Below, piece by piece: positions 54,175-62,988 of a stretch of 64,000 nucleotides of DNA (its first letter is position 1; every line of letters starts with the position of its first letter). The position numbers were made by a program, and so were the translations under genes. The stretch spans positions 17,972 to 81,971 of the forward strand of contig JAGIAZ010000018.1 in assembly GCA_017744605.1 (NCBI GenBank), given 5' to 3'. This DNA is from Sphingobium sp. (GTDB lineage: Bacteria; Pseudomonadota; Alphaproteobacteria; Sphingomonadales; Sphingomonadaceae). The notes beneath the pieces were generated by a model, which was not told the origin of the DNA, did not search any database, and saw nothing but the letters and a program-made list of their open reading frames with translations.

Positions 54175-55791
54175 GTGGCGATCCTCCCGCCCGACCTCTC
54201 GCCCGCCGATTTCGCCAAGGCGCTCGACGAACTGCGCGCCGTGGTCGGCGCCGACTGGGTCTTCTCCAGCGAGGACGATCTCGGCCCCTATCGCGACAGC
54301 TTCTCGCCGGTTTGGGACACTGCCCAGGAGCGCAAGGCCTCCGCCGCGATCGGCCCCGCCAATGTCGAGCAGGTGCAGGCGATCGTGCGCATCGCCGGCA
54401 AGTACAAGATCCCGCTCTTCCCGATCTCGACCGGCAAGAATTTCGGCTATGGCGGCCCCTCGCCCAATGTGACCGGCAGCATCGTCCTGGATCTCAAGCG
54501 CATGAACCGCGTGCTGGAGCTGGACGAGGCCCGCGCCTTCGCTTTGGTCGAGCCCGGCGTTTCCTATTTCGATCTCTATCGCGCCATCGAGGAGAAGGGC
54601 CTCAAGCTGATGGTCGATTGCCCCGATCCCGGCTGGGGCAGCCCGATCGGCAACAGCCTGGAGCGCGGCATCGGCTATACCATGGCCTGGTTCCGCGACC
54701 ATTTCGGAGCGAGCTGCGGCATGGAAGTGGTCCTGCCCAATGGCGAGCTGATGCGCACCGGCATGGGCGCGCTGCCCGGCTCGAAGAGCTGGCAGGAATA
54801 TAAATATGGCTTCGGCCCCGATCCCGCCGGTCTCTTCGCGCAGGGCAATTTCGGCATCGTCACCAAAATGGGCTTCCGCCTTTATCCACGCCCGGATTTC
54901 TACCGCACCGGCCTCATCACGGTTCCCAGGCGCCGCGACTATGTGAAGCTCGTCGACATCTGCAATTACCTCAATGATTCCATGCTCTGCGGCGAGATCG
55001 TGCATGCGAGCCCGCTCGCCGCACTAATGGGCAGGAAGGATTTCGCCGCGCTCGCCACCAAGGCCGGCGGCGCCTCCGACGCCGATCTGGACGCGGCCGC
55101 CGCCGCCGCGGGTCTGCCCAGCTGGCAGGTCGACCTGCAATTCTTTGGGCCCGAGGCGACCACGGCGGCCAACTGGGCCTATGCCAAGGACCGCATCCTC
55201 TCGGCCATCCCGGGTGCCAAGGCGATCGACGGCGACGCTTTCCCGCTCCCCGCTACGCCCGCGCAGCTCGAAAACAAGACGCAGCCCTATCGCACCAGCA
55301 TCCGCCGCCATGGCGCGCTCGGCGTGCCCTCGCTCGGCATCTGGCGGATCGTGCGGGACGACGGGCATCTCGGCTTCTTCCCGGTGCTGGCCCGCTCCGG
55401 CGAGGCGGTGTTCGAGATGCAGCGGGTGATGTGCGACGCCCTGCGCGAGTTCGAGGCGCTGCCCAGCTATTTCAATGCCACGACCGCGCCGCTGCACTGG
55501 CACAGCTTCGCCTTCCAGATGGTCTTCGCGCCGCCGGTCCGCCGCAGCGATCCGGATCACAATGCCATGGTCGACCGCGCCATGCGCAAGGCCGTTGCCG
55601 TCGCCGCCGAACATGGCTGGGGCGATTATCGCGCCGCGCCGATCTACCAGGACGACGTCGCCAACAGCTACAGCTTCAACAACCACGCCCTGCGCCGCTT
55701 CCACGAAAGCCTGAAGGACTCGATCGATCCGGACGGCATCATCGCCCCCGGCCGCGGCGGCATCTGGCCCAAGAGGTTCCGCAAGTCATGA
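54175..55791 (+). CDS. PCMH/VAO-family FAD oxidoreductase (type B), second of block
   Basis: A 538-residue flavoprotein without a signal peptide, GTG start. It shows FPISTGKNFGYGGPSPNVTG, LVEPGVSYFDLYRAI and DPGWGSPIGNSLERGIGYTMAWFRDHFGASCGMEV, and ends in HESLKDSIDPDGIIAPGRGGIWP. By eye its closest relative here is the gene at 51790, though the middle domains differ, so substrates may differ. It is coupled to its own cytochrome gene by ATGA. Confidence 0.88.
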   Translation: MAILPPDLSPADFAKALDELRAVVGADWVFSSEDDLGPYRDSFSPVWDTAQERKASAAIGPANVEQVQAIVRIAGKYKIPLFPISTGKNFGYGGPSPNVTGSIVLDLKRMNRVLELDEARAFALVEPGVSYFDLYRAIEEKGLKLMVDCPDPGWGSPIGNSLERGIGYTMAWFRDHFGASCGMEVVLPNGELMRTGMGALPGSKSWQEYKYGFGPDPAGLFAQGNFGIVTKMGFRLYPRPDFYRTGLITVPRRRDYVKLVDICNYLNDSMLCGEIVHASPLAALMGRKDFAALATKAGGASDADLDAAAAAAGLPSWQVDLQFFGPEATTAANWAYAKDRILSAIPGAKAIDGDAFPLPATPAQLENKTQPYRTSIRRHGALGVPSLGIWRIVRDDGHLGFFPVLARSGEAVFEMQRVMCDALREFEALPSYFNATTAPLHWHSFAFQMVFAPPVRRSDPDHNAMVDRAMRKAVAVAAEHGWGDYRAAPIYQDDVANSYSFNNHALRRFHESLKDSIDPDGIIAPGRGGIWPKRFRKS

Positions 55792-56189
55792 TGCGCCCCG
55801 TCCTCCTGTTGCTCGCAGCGCTGGCGGGCTTGCTGGCTACGCCCGCCAGCGCTGCGCCGAAGACCAAGGCCACGCCCGCCCCGACGCTCGCCTTGATCGA
55901 GCGCGGCAAGCTCGTCTTCACCCGCAACTGCGCGCCCTGCCATGGCCAGGGCCCGGGCGACGACGGCAGCCCGCGCCTGCCCGGCACCGCCAGGCTCGAG
56001 GCACGTTACAACGGCAGCCTTCCGGGCGCGCTCGAGTTGAGATCGGATCTGACGGCGGACGTCCTGCGCTATTTCATCCGCAATGGCTCGGGCCCGATGC
56101 CAATGTTCCGTAAGACCGAAGTGAGCGATCAGGACATCCTCGCCATCGAAGTCTATCTGCAGCAAAGCGCCGCCAAAACCAGGAAGTAA
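55788..56189 (+). CDS. Periplasmic c-type cytochrome, second of block (type B)
   Basis: A 133-residue protein with a signal peptide (PASAAP, about 23), haem site CAPCH at 48-52 and probable axial Met in GPMPMFRKTEVS. The FRKTE-S segment is shared with the cytochrome at 53382, so flavoprotein and cytochrome appear to have been duplicated as a pair. It has no Tat partner of its own directly after it; a 116-bp gap follows. Confidence 0.9.
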   Translation: MMRPVLLLLAALAGLLATPASAAPKTKATPAPTLALIERGKLVFTRNCAPCHGQGPGDDGSPRLPGTARLEARYNGSLPGALELRSDLTADVLRYFIRNGSGPMPMFRKTEVSDQDILAIEVYLQQSAAKTRK

Positions 56190-56305
56190 CGACTGCTCTT
56201 CGATACGAAATTCTCTCACTCGATCTCGCCGGGCGCCCAATTTCTGGCTTTGGGAGGTCGTGCCGACATTGCATCCTCTAGCAGTGGAGCAGGAAAGGAA
56301 AACAG

Positions 56306-57865
56306 ATGGCGCTGATTTTGCCTCCCCGGTTGAGCACAGGGGCGTTCGATCGGGCAATGAGGGCGTTCGCGGGCGCGGTTGGTGCAGAATGGGTCCTGGC
56401 GACCGCGGAAGATCGAAAAACTTACCTCGATGCCTATGCGCTCGGCGACGGTATGAACCATGTCAGCGGAGGCGCCGTTGCGCCTGCGAGCGCAGAGGAA
56501 GTCGCGGCGATCGTGCGCCTTGCCAATGAGCATAAAGTGCCGCTGTGGCCGGTCGCGCGCGGCAAGAACCTTGGATATGGCGGGGCTGCGCCGGTCATGC
56601 CCGGTACGGTTGTCCTGGATCTCGGCCGCATGAAGCGCATCATCGAGGTCGATCCCAAATATGGTTATTGCGTGCTCGAGCCGGGCGTCGGCTTTTATGA
56701 TCTCTACAACCATCTGCGTGACAACAAGATTCCGTTGTGGATGTCCGTGCCTGGCAATGGCTGGGGCAGCGTAATCGGCAATGCGCTTGAACGGGGGCTT
56801 GGCTATACGCCTTACGGCGACCACGCCAGCCAGCTCTGTGGCATGGAGGTCGTCCTGCCATCCGGCGAACTGATGCGCACCGGACAAGGTGCCATGGGCA
56901 ACAACAAGGCCTGGCATCATTATCATCATGGTTTCGGTCCCTCTTGGGACCAGGCAATCGTCCAGTCGAATTTCGGCGTGGTGACCAAGGCAGGTTTCTG
57001 GCTCATGCCCGAACCGGAGATGACCGCGCAGGTCCGGCTTGAACTTCCCAAGCCCGACGACATCGGTTGGGCAATCGACATCCTGCGAGAACTGCGGCTC
57101 AGCAATGTGATCGAGCACAGCTTCGTGTTCGGCAACTATCTCCATGATGCCTCCATCCCGTCCCAACGGGATGAATGGTATCGCGGGCCCGGGGCAATCC
57201 CGGATGAGGTCGCGGAAAAGATCATGGCGCGCTATGGCATTGGTTGGTGGGGATGCACGCTCAGCCTCTTTGGCCATGAAGGCGTGGTCAAGGCGCGCGA
57301 ACAGATCCTGCGCAACGCGATTGAACCCAGGCTTGGAAAGGCGCTGGAGTTTCGCGAATGGCGCCGAGGCGATCCGATCGAGAAGTCGGCCGCCGGACGG
57401 CCGAGCGCGGTCGCGCTCCAGATCGTGAACTGGATGGGAGGGCGCGGCGGCCATATCGGCTTCTCGCCCGTCATGCCATCTGACGGGAAGCTCGCGCTCG
57501 AACAATTCCACCGCATGAAGCAGCGCTTCGCGGAATATGGCTTCGACTATTATACCAGCTTCACCATGGGGGTCCGCCATATCAACAATGTCAACATCAT
57601 CATCTACAATCGGGATGACGCCGAGATGGTGGAACGGGCGCGCAAATTGTTCGGCGTGCTAATCGCCGATTCCAAGGCGTCCGGCTATGGCGAGTATCGC
57701 ACCCATATCGACTTCATGGACCCGGTGGCGGCCACCTTCGATTATAATTCAGGTGTGATGGGCAGGTTTAACGAGCAGGTCAAAGATGCCATCGATCCCA
57801 ACGGCATATTGGCGCCGGGCAAGAATGGCATCTGGCCCAAGGCCTATCGGGGAGCGAAGCCATGA
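56306..57865 (+). CDS. PCMH/VAO-family FAD oxidoreductase (type A), third of block
   Basis: A 519-residue flavoprotein without a signal peptide. It shows PVARGKNLGYGGAAPVMPG, LEPGVGFYDLYNHL and RGLGYTPYGDHASQLCGMEV; HIDFMDPVAATFDYN and NEQVKDAIDPNGILAPGKNGIWP close it. The YTPYGDH segment and cap match the gene at 16587 and the VAO/eugenol-hydroxylase branch. AGGAAAGG lies before the ATG. The 116-bp gap upstream may hold its own promoter. It overlaps its cytochrome gene by ATGA. Confidence 0.9.
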   Translation: MALILPPRLSTGAFDRAMRAFAGAVGAEWVLATAEDRKTYLDAYALGDGMNHVSGGAVAPASAEEVAAIVRLANEHKVPLWPVARGKNLGYGGAAPVMPGTVVLDLGRMKRIIEVDPKYGYCVLEPGVGFYDLYNHLRDNKIPLWMSVPGNGWGSVIGNALERGLGYTPYGDHASQLCGMEVVLPSGELMRTGQGAMGNNKAWHHYHHGFGPSWDQAIVQSNFGVVTKAGFWLMPEPEMTAQVRLELPKPDDIGWAIDILRELRLSNVIEHSFVFGNYLHDASIPSQRDEWYRGPGAIPDEVAEKIMARYGIGWWGCTLSLFGHEGVVKAREQILRNAIEPRLGKALEFREWRRGDPIEKSAAGRPSAVALQIVNWMGGRGGHIGFSPVMPSDGKLALEQFHRMKQRFAEYGFDYYTSFTMGVRHINNVNIIIYNRDDAEMVERARKLFGVLIADSKASGYGEYRTHIDFMDPVAATFDYNSGVMGRFNEQVKDAIDPNGILAPGKNGIWPKAYRGAKP

Positions 57866-58230
57866 CCGTGCGCCGGTTTTTTGCAGCAAGCGCGGGGCTC
57901 GTCGCTCTGCTCTGTACAACTTTTGCCGCGGCTCAGCCCAATTCTGCAAAACCCTCCGCGCCGGCGAAACCGGATGGAGGTGCGCTCTTCCAGAACCGAT
58001 GCGGCTATTGCCACCTTGCCGGCGGCACCGGAACGATGATGCTGGAGCGGCGACTTGGCAAAGGGCATGGACTGCTTGGCGAGCGGGCGGATCTCAACGC
58101 CGACTTTGTGCAGGCCGTCGTTCGCAATGGCCTCAACTCTATGCCCGCGCTGACCCGTGTGGAAGTATCCGATGAGGAACTGAGCGCCATCGGCCGTTTT
58201 CTTGCCGCCCCGAAGGCCGCGCGGAAATGA
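57862..58230 (+). CDS. Periplasmic c-type cytochrome, third of block (type A)
   Basis: A 122-residue protein with a signal peptide ending near FAAAQ (about 25), haem site CGYCH at 47-51 and axial Met in NSMPALTRVEVS. A GTMMLERRLGKG segment after the haem recalls GTVILARRMDPA in the cytochrome at 16213, again pairing the two type A modules. ATGA overlaps on both sides. Confidence 0.9.
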   Translation: MTVRRFFAASAGLVALLCTTFAAAQPNSAKPSAPAKPDGGALFQNRCGYCHLAGGTGTMMLERRLGKGHGLLGERADLNADFVQAVVRNGLNSMPALTRVEVSDEELSAIGRFLAAPKAARK

Positions 58231-58778
58231 TCCGGCGGGATTTCCTGCGTACCGGCGGAGCTGTCGCCCTTGCGGCCGTTCTGCCAAATCCGGCGCGGGC
58301 AGGGGCTTCCGCCAAGCCGCCGCTCGCGATGTTCGATGGGCGTTATAGCGACGCGCGGCTTTTCGCCGAAGCAGCCCGCGGTCGCGGAGCCTTGGTGCTC
58401 GATACTGGAGGCGATGTTGCCAGTCTCTGGCATACGGCCCGCTTTCCTCGTGATGAGGCGACGACAATGATTGGTCTCACCACATATGCCGATCTATTCA
58501 TGATAAGCGAACTCGCGCGCGGCCTGAATCTGAGGCGTGGCTTCCACGCTATGCATGATGCTCGGGGCGGTTCCGAGGTCCGACATTTGCCTGAGAATGC
58601 GATGTTCCCTGCTCCCGATTTCCGCGCAGCTATTGCATGGCCGATCATGCTTGCGGATTGCCTCATTGGAGAGCCCGGGCGATCTGTCTCTCTCCCGCGA
58701 TCGGGGCCGCGTTCGGCCGACCATCCTGGGACGCTTTGGTCCTGGATGTATGGCCCCCTCAATCCGCAGCGGAGCTGA
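58227..58778 (+). CDS. Small Tat-signal protein, flavocytochrome partner family, copy 3
   Basis: A 183-residue protein with twin arginines at 3-4 (IRRDFLR) and a hydrophobic stretch ending ARAGA (about 26). The core reads LVLDTGGDVASLWHTARF, then TTMIGLTTYADLFMISELARGLNLR, aligning with the other two copies. Its C-terminus is about 40-60 residues longer and ends GTLWSWMYGP. It closes the three-module block. About 250 bp without a gene follow before corA. Confidence 0.8.
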   Translation: MIRRDFLRTGGAVALAAVLPNPARAGASAKPPLAMFDGRYSDARLFAEAARGRGALVLDTGGDVASLWHTARFPRDEATTMIGLTTYADLFMISELARGLNLRRGFHAMHDARGGSEVRHLPENAMFPAPDFRAAIAWPIMLADCLIGEPGRSVSLPRSGPRSADHPGTLWSWMYGPLNPQRS

Positions 58779-59025
58779 TTTTCCCGCAATGCGGATCAGC
58801 AAACCCGGTCCGTCTTTTCTTTTCGAACGAAGAGTGTTCGCGAATTGAAGGCTGATCAAACCTGAGATGCGTAGGCAGCTTTGCCAGCTGGATTGCGATA
58901 TTGCTCAAAACATGTGTCGATATCTGTTGCCACCCCGATGCGGGACGGGCTGGTATGTCGGCAAGCGCCTTCATATCGGACATTTGGGCCGTTTGGCACG
59001 CCGCTCCAAACCCGTCACCCGTCCA

Positions 59026-59997
59026 TCAAAACCAACCCTTCACCTTAAACCAGATCAAGGGGATGACGGCGCTGAGAAGGATCACGGCCCAGCCATACTG
59101 ATAGCCCCAAGCCCAACCATATTCCGGCATATTCTTGAAGTTCATGCCGTAGACGCCGGCAATGAGGGTCGGAGGAATGCCAACGATCGACACGATGGTC
59201 AGGACCTTGAATATGTCATTCTGGGCTATGCCGATCAGCCCGACCAGGGCGTCCAGAACAAACTGGACCTTGTTGGCCAACTGCTCCTCATAATCGAGCA
59301 GAGAATGAATATCCCGTGCCAGGCTTTCCAGGCGCGGCGAGAACGGGTCTCCAAACCAATCATTGGTGTGCTGTTCGGTGTAGGCAATAATGCGCCCTAA
59401 GCCCTGCAGACCATCCCGGACTTCCGAGAAACGATTTCCCAGACGTCCGACCTGACGCAATTGTATTCGCAGCAGACGATTGGCCCGAGCAGCGTGACGG
59501 CCTCGCGCATCGTCGGCATGAAAGGCGTCGACCGAGAGACAATTCAGCTCGGTGGCCAAGTGCTCCAGCCCATCGGCGACGCGATCGACGATTTCGTCGA
59601 AAAGCAGGATGAACACTTCAAGGCTGGATGCAGGAGCGTCTTGACCTGCAAATTTGGCAGCGACAGTCTCAAATGCCGGTAGCGGCATGAAGCGGACGGT
59701 GATCAATCGGTTCGATGACAGGATGAAGCCGATAGGAGGATTGGTTACAGCTCTTGGAGCATGTTTGGCGGCCGACGGCGTGCTCATATAGAGAACGCCA
59801 TCCTGATTTCTCAGGCGGCTGGACGTCTCGATCTCGCTCAGCGTCTCGAGAGAAGGAAGCGTGGCGCCGTGCATTTTTTCCACATTTTCTATTTCGGCGC
59901 TGGTGGGGTTGAGAAGGTCGATCCATAAGGCATCTGGAGCGGGCACTCCCGACGGATGGAACTTACCATCATGCGGCACGGGAAAAACATTGAGCAT
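59026..59997 (-). CDS. corA: CorA-family divalent cation transporter
   Basis: A 323-residue protein with a large cytoplasmic domain (about 1-255, coiled coil toward its end) and two C-terminal membrane helices. The pore signature YGMNF lies in LIAGVYGMNFKNMPEYGW at the end of the first helix. CorA channels import magnesium, cobalt or nickel. It is the second magnesium transporter family in the window besides MgtE. Confidence 0.94.
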   Translation of the reverse strand: MLNVFPVPHDGKFHPSGVPAPDALWIDLLNPTSAEIENVEKMHGATLPSLETLSEIETSSRLRNQDGVLYMSTPSAAKHAPRAVTNPPIGFILSSNRLITVRFMPLPAFETVAAKFAGQDAPASSLEVFILLFDEIVDRVADGLEHLATELNCLSVDAFHADDARGRHAARANRLLRIQLRQVGRLGNRFSEVRDGLQGLGRIIAYTEQHTNDWFGDPFSPRLESLARDIHSLLDYEEQLANKVQFVLDALVGLIGIAQNDIFKVLTIVSIVGIPPTLIAGVYGMNFKNMPEYGWAWGYQYGWAVILLSAVIPLIWFKVKGWF

Positions 59998-60123
59998 CTT
60001 CTATTGTTGCTCCTTTCACGCCCAAGAAAGATCGCAATCCGCCGCGCACACTCAGGCTAACTGGTTCATTCGTTTGAACAGCAAGCCAAGACTGGCCATT
60101 GGTTGCAAAGCCTGGATAGAGCG

Positions 60124-60390
60124 TCATGCACCGTCGATGAACAAGGTCGTTCCGACAATATGCGCGGCTGCTGGCTTGGACACCGAGGCGGCGGCAGGCG
60201 CGGCGGTCTTCGCAGGCGTTGCCGATGCGGCGGATGCCGTTGCCGCAGTCTCGCAGACCGCCTTGTTCTTGTTACCCGCCTTCGTACAATCATAGTTGCG
60301 AGGAGCGGCCGGCGCTTTGGCATGGGCCGGCGCCGCAAAAATGAGACCTGCGCCAAGGATCGCGGGCAAGCACTTGATGAAACGGGTCAT
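60124..60390 (-). CDS. Small secreted Ala-rich protein
   Basis: An 88-residue protein with a clear signal peptide (to AHAKA, about 25). A Cys pair follows in NYDCTKAGNKNKAVCETA, then an Ala/Thr/Pro-rich tail. AGGAGGG stands 9 bp before the ATG. No domain is recognized; the two Cys probably form a disulfide. Confidence 0.68.
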   Translation of the reverse strand: MTRFIKCLPAILGAGLIFAAPAHAKAPAAPRNYDCTKAGNKNKAVCETAATASAASATPAKTAAPAAASVSKPAAAHIVGTTLFIDGA

Positions 60391-60840
60391 TGCATTCCCT
60401 CCTGTTGGTCGCTGGAGTCGGCAGCGTGAGCCAGCCCGCAGTCGGATCGGTGTTCAACCCCTTCCGGTGGGACCGTTGTCGAGATCCGGAGGCGGCAGCA
60501 TATAGTCCAAGGCTAAGGTCAAGACCGTCCGCGACGCGACAGGTAATTTTACAATTGCACAAGGTCCAATTCATCATCGGCGCGATATCTATCAGGCGTG
60601 ACCAGAGAGGCGATGAGAACTGGCGTTCTTTTCACTTTGGTCCCGGAATCCATAGGATTTTCTGGGCCTGTTTTCTATCAACATTCTAGCGACTTTCCGA
60701 TCTAAGAAATTGTTCTAAGTGGTCATGCATGGCGGCCTGCTCGATAGCTCTGCGAGATCATTTCGATTGCGCCGTGTTTCGAGCGCACGTAGCATGGTAG
60801 TTGCTCATAGAGGCGAAGCGATAAGCGAGGAGAATGTGCC
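60391..60840. other. 450-bp intergenic stretch
   Basis: It separates the leftward secreted-protein gene from the rightward GlsB-like gene, so it should carry both promoters. I see no coding frame with support and no clear sigma-factor motif or RNA. Confidence 0.5.
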
Positions 60841-61110
60841 ATGCATTTCGTTATTGCACTGATTGTCGGCGGAATTATCGGCTGGATCGCGGGCATGGTG
60901 ATGCGAGATAACGGCGGCATCATCTGGAACATACTGATCGGCTGCCTTGGCTCAATCGTGGGGCGCTTCCTGCTCGGCGCCTTCACTAACCGCGGGCACC
61001 TGACGGAAAACCCGTTCGATCCGATGACGCTCGGGGTCGCGTTCGTCGGTGCGGTCATCCTGCTGGCGATCTATAATCTCATCAAGCGCGGCTCGATACG
61101 CGGGGATTAG
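60841..61110 (+). CDS. GlsB/YeaQ/YmgE-family stress membrane protein
   Basis: An 89-residue protein with three membrane helices and the family's Gly patterns: VGGIIGWIAGMVMRDNGG, IIWNILIGCLGSIVGRFLLG and a last helix ending IYNLIKRG. GCGAGGAG lies before the ATG. Members are often induced by general stress; the molecular role is unclear. Confidence 0.9.
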   Translation: MHFVIALIVGGIIGWIAGMVMRDNGGIIWNILIGCLGSIVGRFLLGAFTNRGHLTENPFDPMTLGVAFVGAVILLAIYNLIKRGSIRGD

Positions 61111-61212
61111 GCGCCTCACGGCAACTACTCTTCATCCCCCTAATTCGGATGGATTACTGCGTTCTGCGGCAAGTGAGGGCTAGCCACGCTACCGGTTCGC
61201 CTGGGCCTGCTT

Positions 61213-61827
61213 TCACGGCGGTGAGGTCGGGCTCTTTCTCGTCCTCAACCACGGGATCGGCGTGCGGAGCACGCGCCGGAGCCAGAGCAAGGCGGCGACT
61301 GCGATTGCGATCAGGATCGCCGCGATCGGCACCCCCAGAACCGGGCTTGCGATCATCGCGGCTAAGGTGCTTGCCGTAACGGCGTCCTCCCCGGTCGAAA
61401 CGATGACATTGGAGATCGGTTCGGGGCTGGCATTAATCAGCGCACGCGCGCCGGCCTTGGCGCCGTGAGTGAGGAGCGTTGCGCCGCCGCCCAGCAGCAA
61501 CGTCGCCACCTGCCAGGCCGGATCACGCGCATCGACGAGCGCGAGCGCCAGCAGCGCGCCGCCGACCGGCCGCACCAGCGTGTGGATCGCATCCCAGATG
61601 CTGTCGATCCACATCACCTTGTCGGCTAGGAATTCGGCGATCGCGCCGGTCCCGGCGATGCCGATGATCCATGGGTTGGCGAACACCGACAGGGCCTTCA
61701 GATGCTCAGGGGCCGCCAGCCAACCGAGATGCATCGAAAGCCCGACCGCGAAGACGCAGAGGTAAAGCCGCCAACCGGCGAGCAAGCTGATGCTCGCCGC
61801 GATGCCGATGATCTGGACCGCGCTCAT
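61213..61827 (-). CDS. DUF4126-family membrane protein
   Basis: A 204-residue protein with about five membrane segments. It begins IIGIAASISLLAGWRLYLCVFAVGL and contains EFLADKVMWIDSIWDAIHTLVRPVGGALLA and LLTHGAKAGARALINASPEPISN, which are DUF4126 signatures. Function is unknown. Confidence 0.88.
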   Translation of the reverse strand: MSAVQIIGIAASISLLAGWRLYLCVFAVGLSMHLGWLAAPEHLKALSVFANPWIIGIAGTGAIAEFLADKVMWIDSIWDAIHTLVRPVGGALLALALVDARDPAWQVATLLLGGGATLLTHGAKAGARALINASPEPISNVIVSTGEDAVTASTLAAMIASPVLGVPIAAILIAIAVAALLWLRRVLRTPIPWLRTRKSPTSPP

Positions 61828-62531
61828 CAGCGGCGCCCTCCTTCTGTTGTGGGAAAGAGGACGTGCTCCATTGTCAGAAGTTCGACCCGACGACGATCAG
61901 TTTCACGATGTATCCAATGTTCACGAACCGCTCTCCTCTGAGCTCATTGCTCCGAGTTGGAAGCGCGTCATCCTCTCGTCGGCCGTGGCGCCGGCGTGAG
62001 ATACTAATCTGCGCAGAATGCGGCGGCAAGGTCATCACGCGATCGAACCGATACGGCTTCAAATTCGATCTTGCGGCTTAACTGATCAATGCAACCGTCA
62101 AAATCTCTCCACTACTAACCGATGCAGAGGGGGCAGGGGAGTATGACCCTCTGCTTCGACAGCAGGGGCTCGGCGGTCGCGGCGGCGCTTTCCGCGGTAA
62201 TTTTCGAGTCATGAGCTCTCCCTGTATATAGTTGTGTATCCATGACGGCTTCCGCCTTCAAAGCCGACGATAAGAGCGACCCAACGGCTCCATGATAGCA
62301 GTCATCCATTCATCCGCCCGAGGCATCCGGATGTGGCCGCCAGTAGAGATAGTTTAGGATGACCAACTGCCATACTGGAAGTGAAACAGAGGTCTGGCCA
62401 GCTTGCCATCGCCATGCCATCGGTGCGGCGACGGCCCGGAAATAGGGATAGGCCGCAAATCCGTCGACGTGCCGGCAGAAGCCGACGACGGCAGCTTCAG
62501 TGCAGTCCTGGGGCACGTCGTAAATCACCGC
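61828..62531. other. Gene-poor stretch without a supported gene
   Basis: Frames here are short, lack ribosome sites and match nothing I know. A 72-codon minus-strand frame with a GTG at 62528 begins right after the RHS fragment stop and may be part of the same decayed locus. The stretch looks like debris between the DUF4126 gene and the TBDR. Confidence 0.5.
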
Positions 62532-62885
62532 CTAGCCACCCGCGCCGTCACCCCCGCCGAATGGTGAATTGTCATTGGCAGCGTCAGGGCTCAGCCAAAT
62601 GAACTCGGCCTTCACGTCGGTCGCCGAAGCGCCATATTCGGCCAGCATGCGCCCATCGCCGACATAGAGAAAGTGCCGCGTGCCCACCCCACTCGTCTGG
62701 GTCGCCCGATCGTCCATGCCTTTGCGAGCAAAGTCGAGCGTGCCGATGTCGGTGCGGTCAAAAAAGGGGGTTTCGGGCACCTGATCGAACGCATGAAGTG
62801 CGATATGAACATCACCTTCACGCGACCACCGATCCCATGGCCGCTCCTTGAGCTTCTCTATGGCGACATAGAGCTCGGGACATTG
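62532..62885 (-). pseudogene. RHS-repeat protein fragment
   Basis: Read leftward from 62885 to the TAG at 62532 the frame gives 117 codons without a proper start. Its last third, HFLYVGDGRMLAEYGAS then KAEFIWLSPDAANDNSPFGG, matches RHS/YD-repeat proteins of sphingomonads, which are normally over 1,000 residues. It ends at DGAGG, where relatives continue. Both ends are missing, so it is a remnant. Confidence 0.6.
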
Positions 62886-62933
62886 TCAACCACGTAATTG
62901 CTCAGACAAATGTTGACTGCGCAACCTTACTCG

Positions 62934-62960
62934 CATATCGCATAAATCATATACGATATG
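62934..62960. promoter_or_regulatory. Inverted repeat upstream of the last TBDR
   Basis: CATATCG (62934-62940) and CGATATG (62954-62960) are perfect mirror arms with a 13-bp AT-rich spacer, 28 bp before the ATG at 62989. A TTGACT box lies at 62913. The position fits an operator that overlaps the promoter. Confidence 0.5.
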
Positions 62961-62988
62961 AAATGGTCGTAGAAAAAGGGGGAGAGTG

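Noticed and set aside
51790..57865. Calling the flavoproteins H2O2-forming vanillyl-alcohol oxidases
   Set aside because: Each has a co-translated cytochrome c gene, which fits dehydrogenase/hydroxylase types instead.
60647..60680. A possible general-stress (EcfG) promoter, GGAAT ... TGTTT, for the GlsB-like gene
   Set aside because: The spacing is about 19 bp rather than 16-17, and the site lies nearly 190 bp from the gene.
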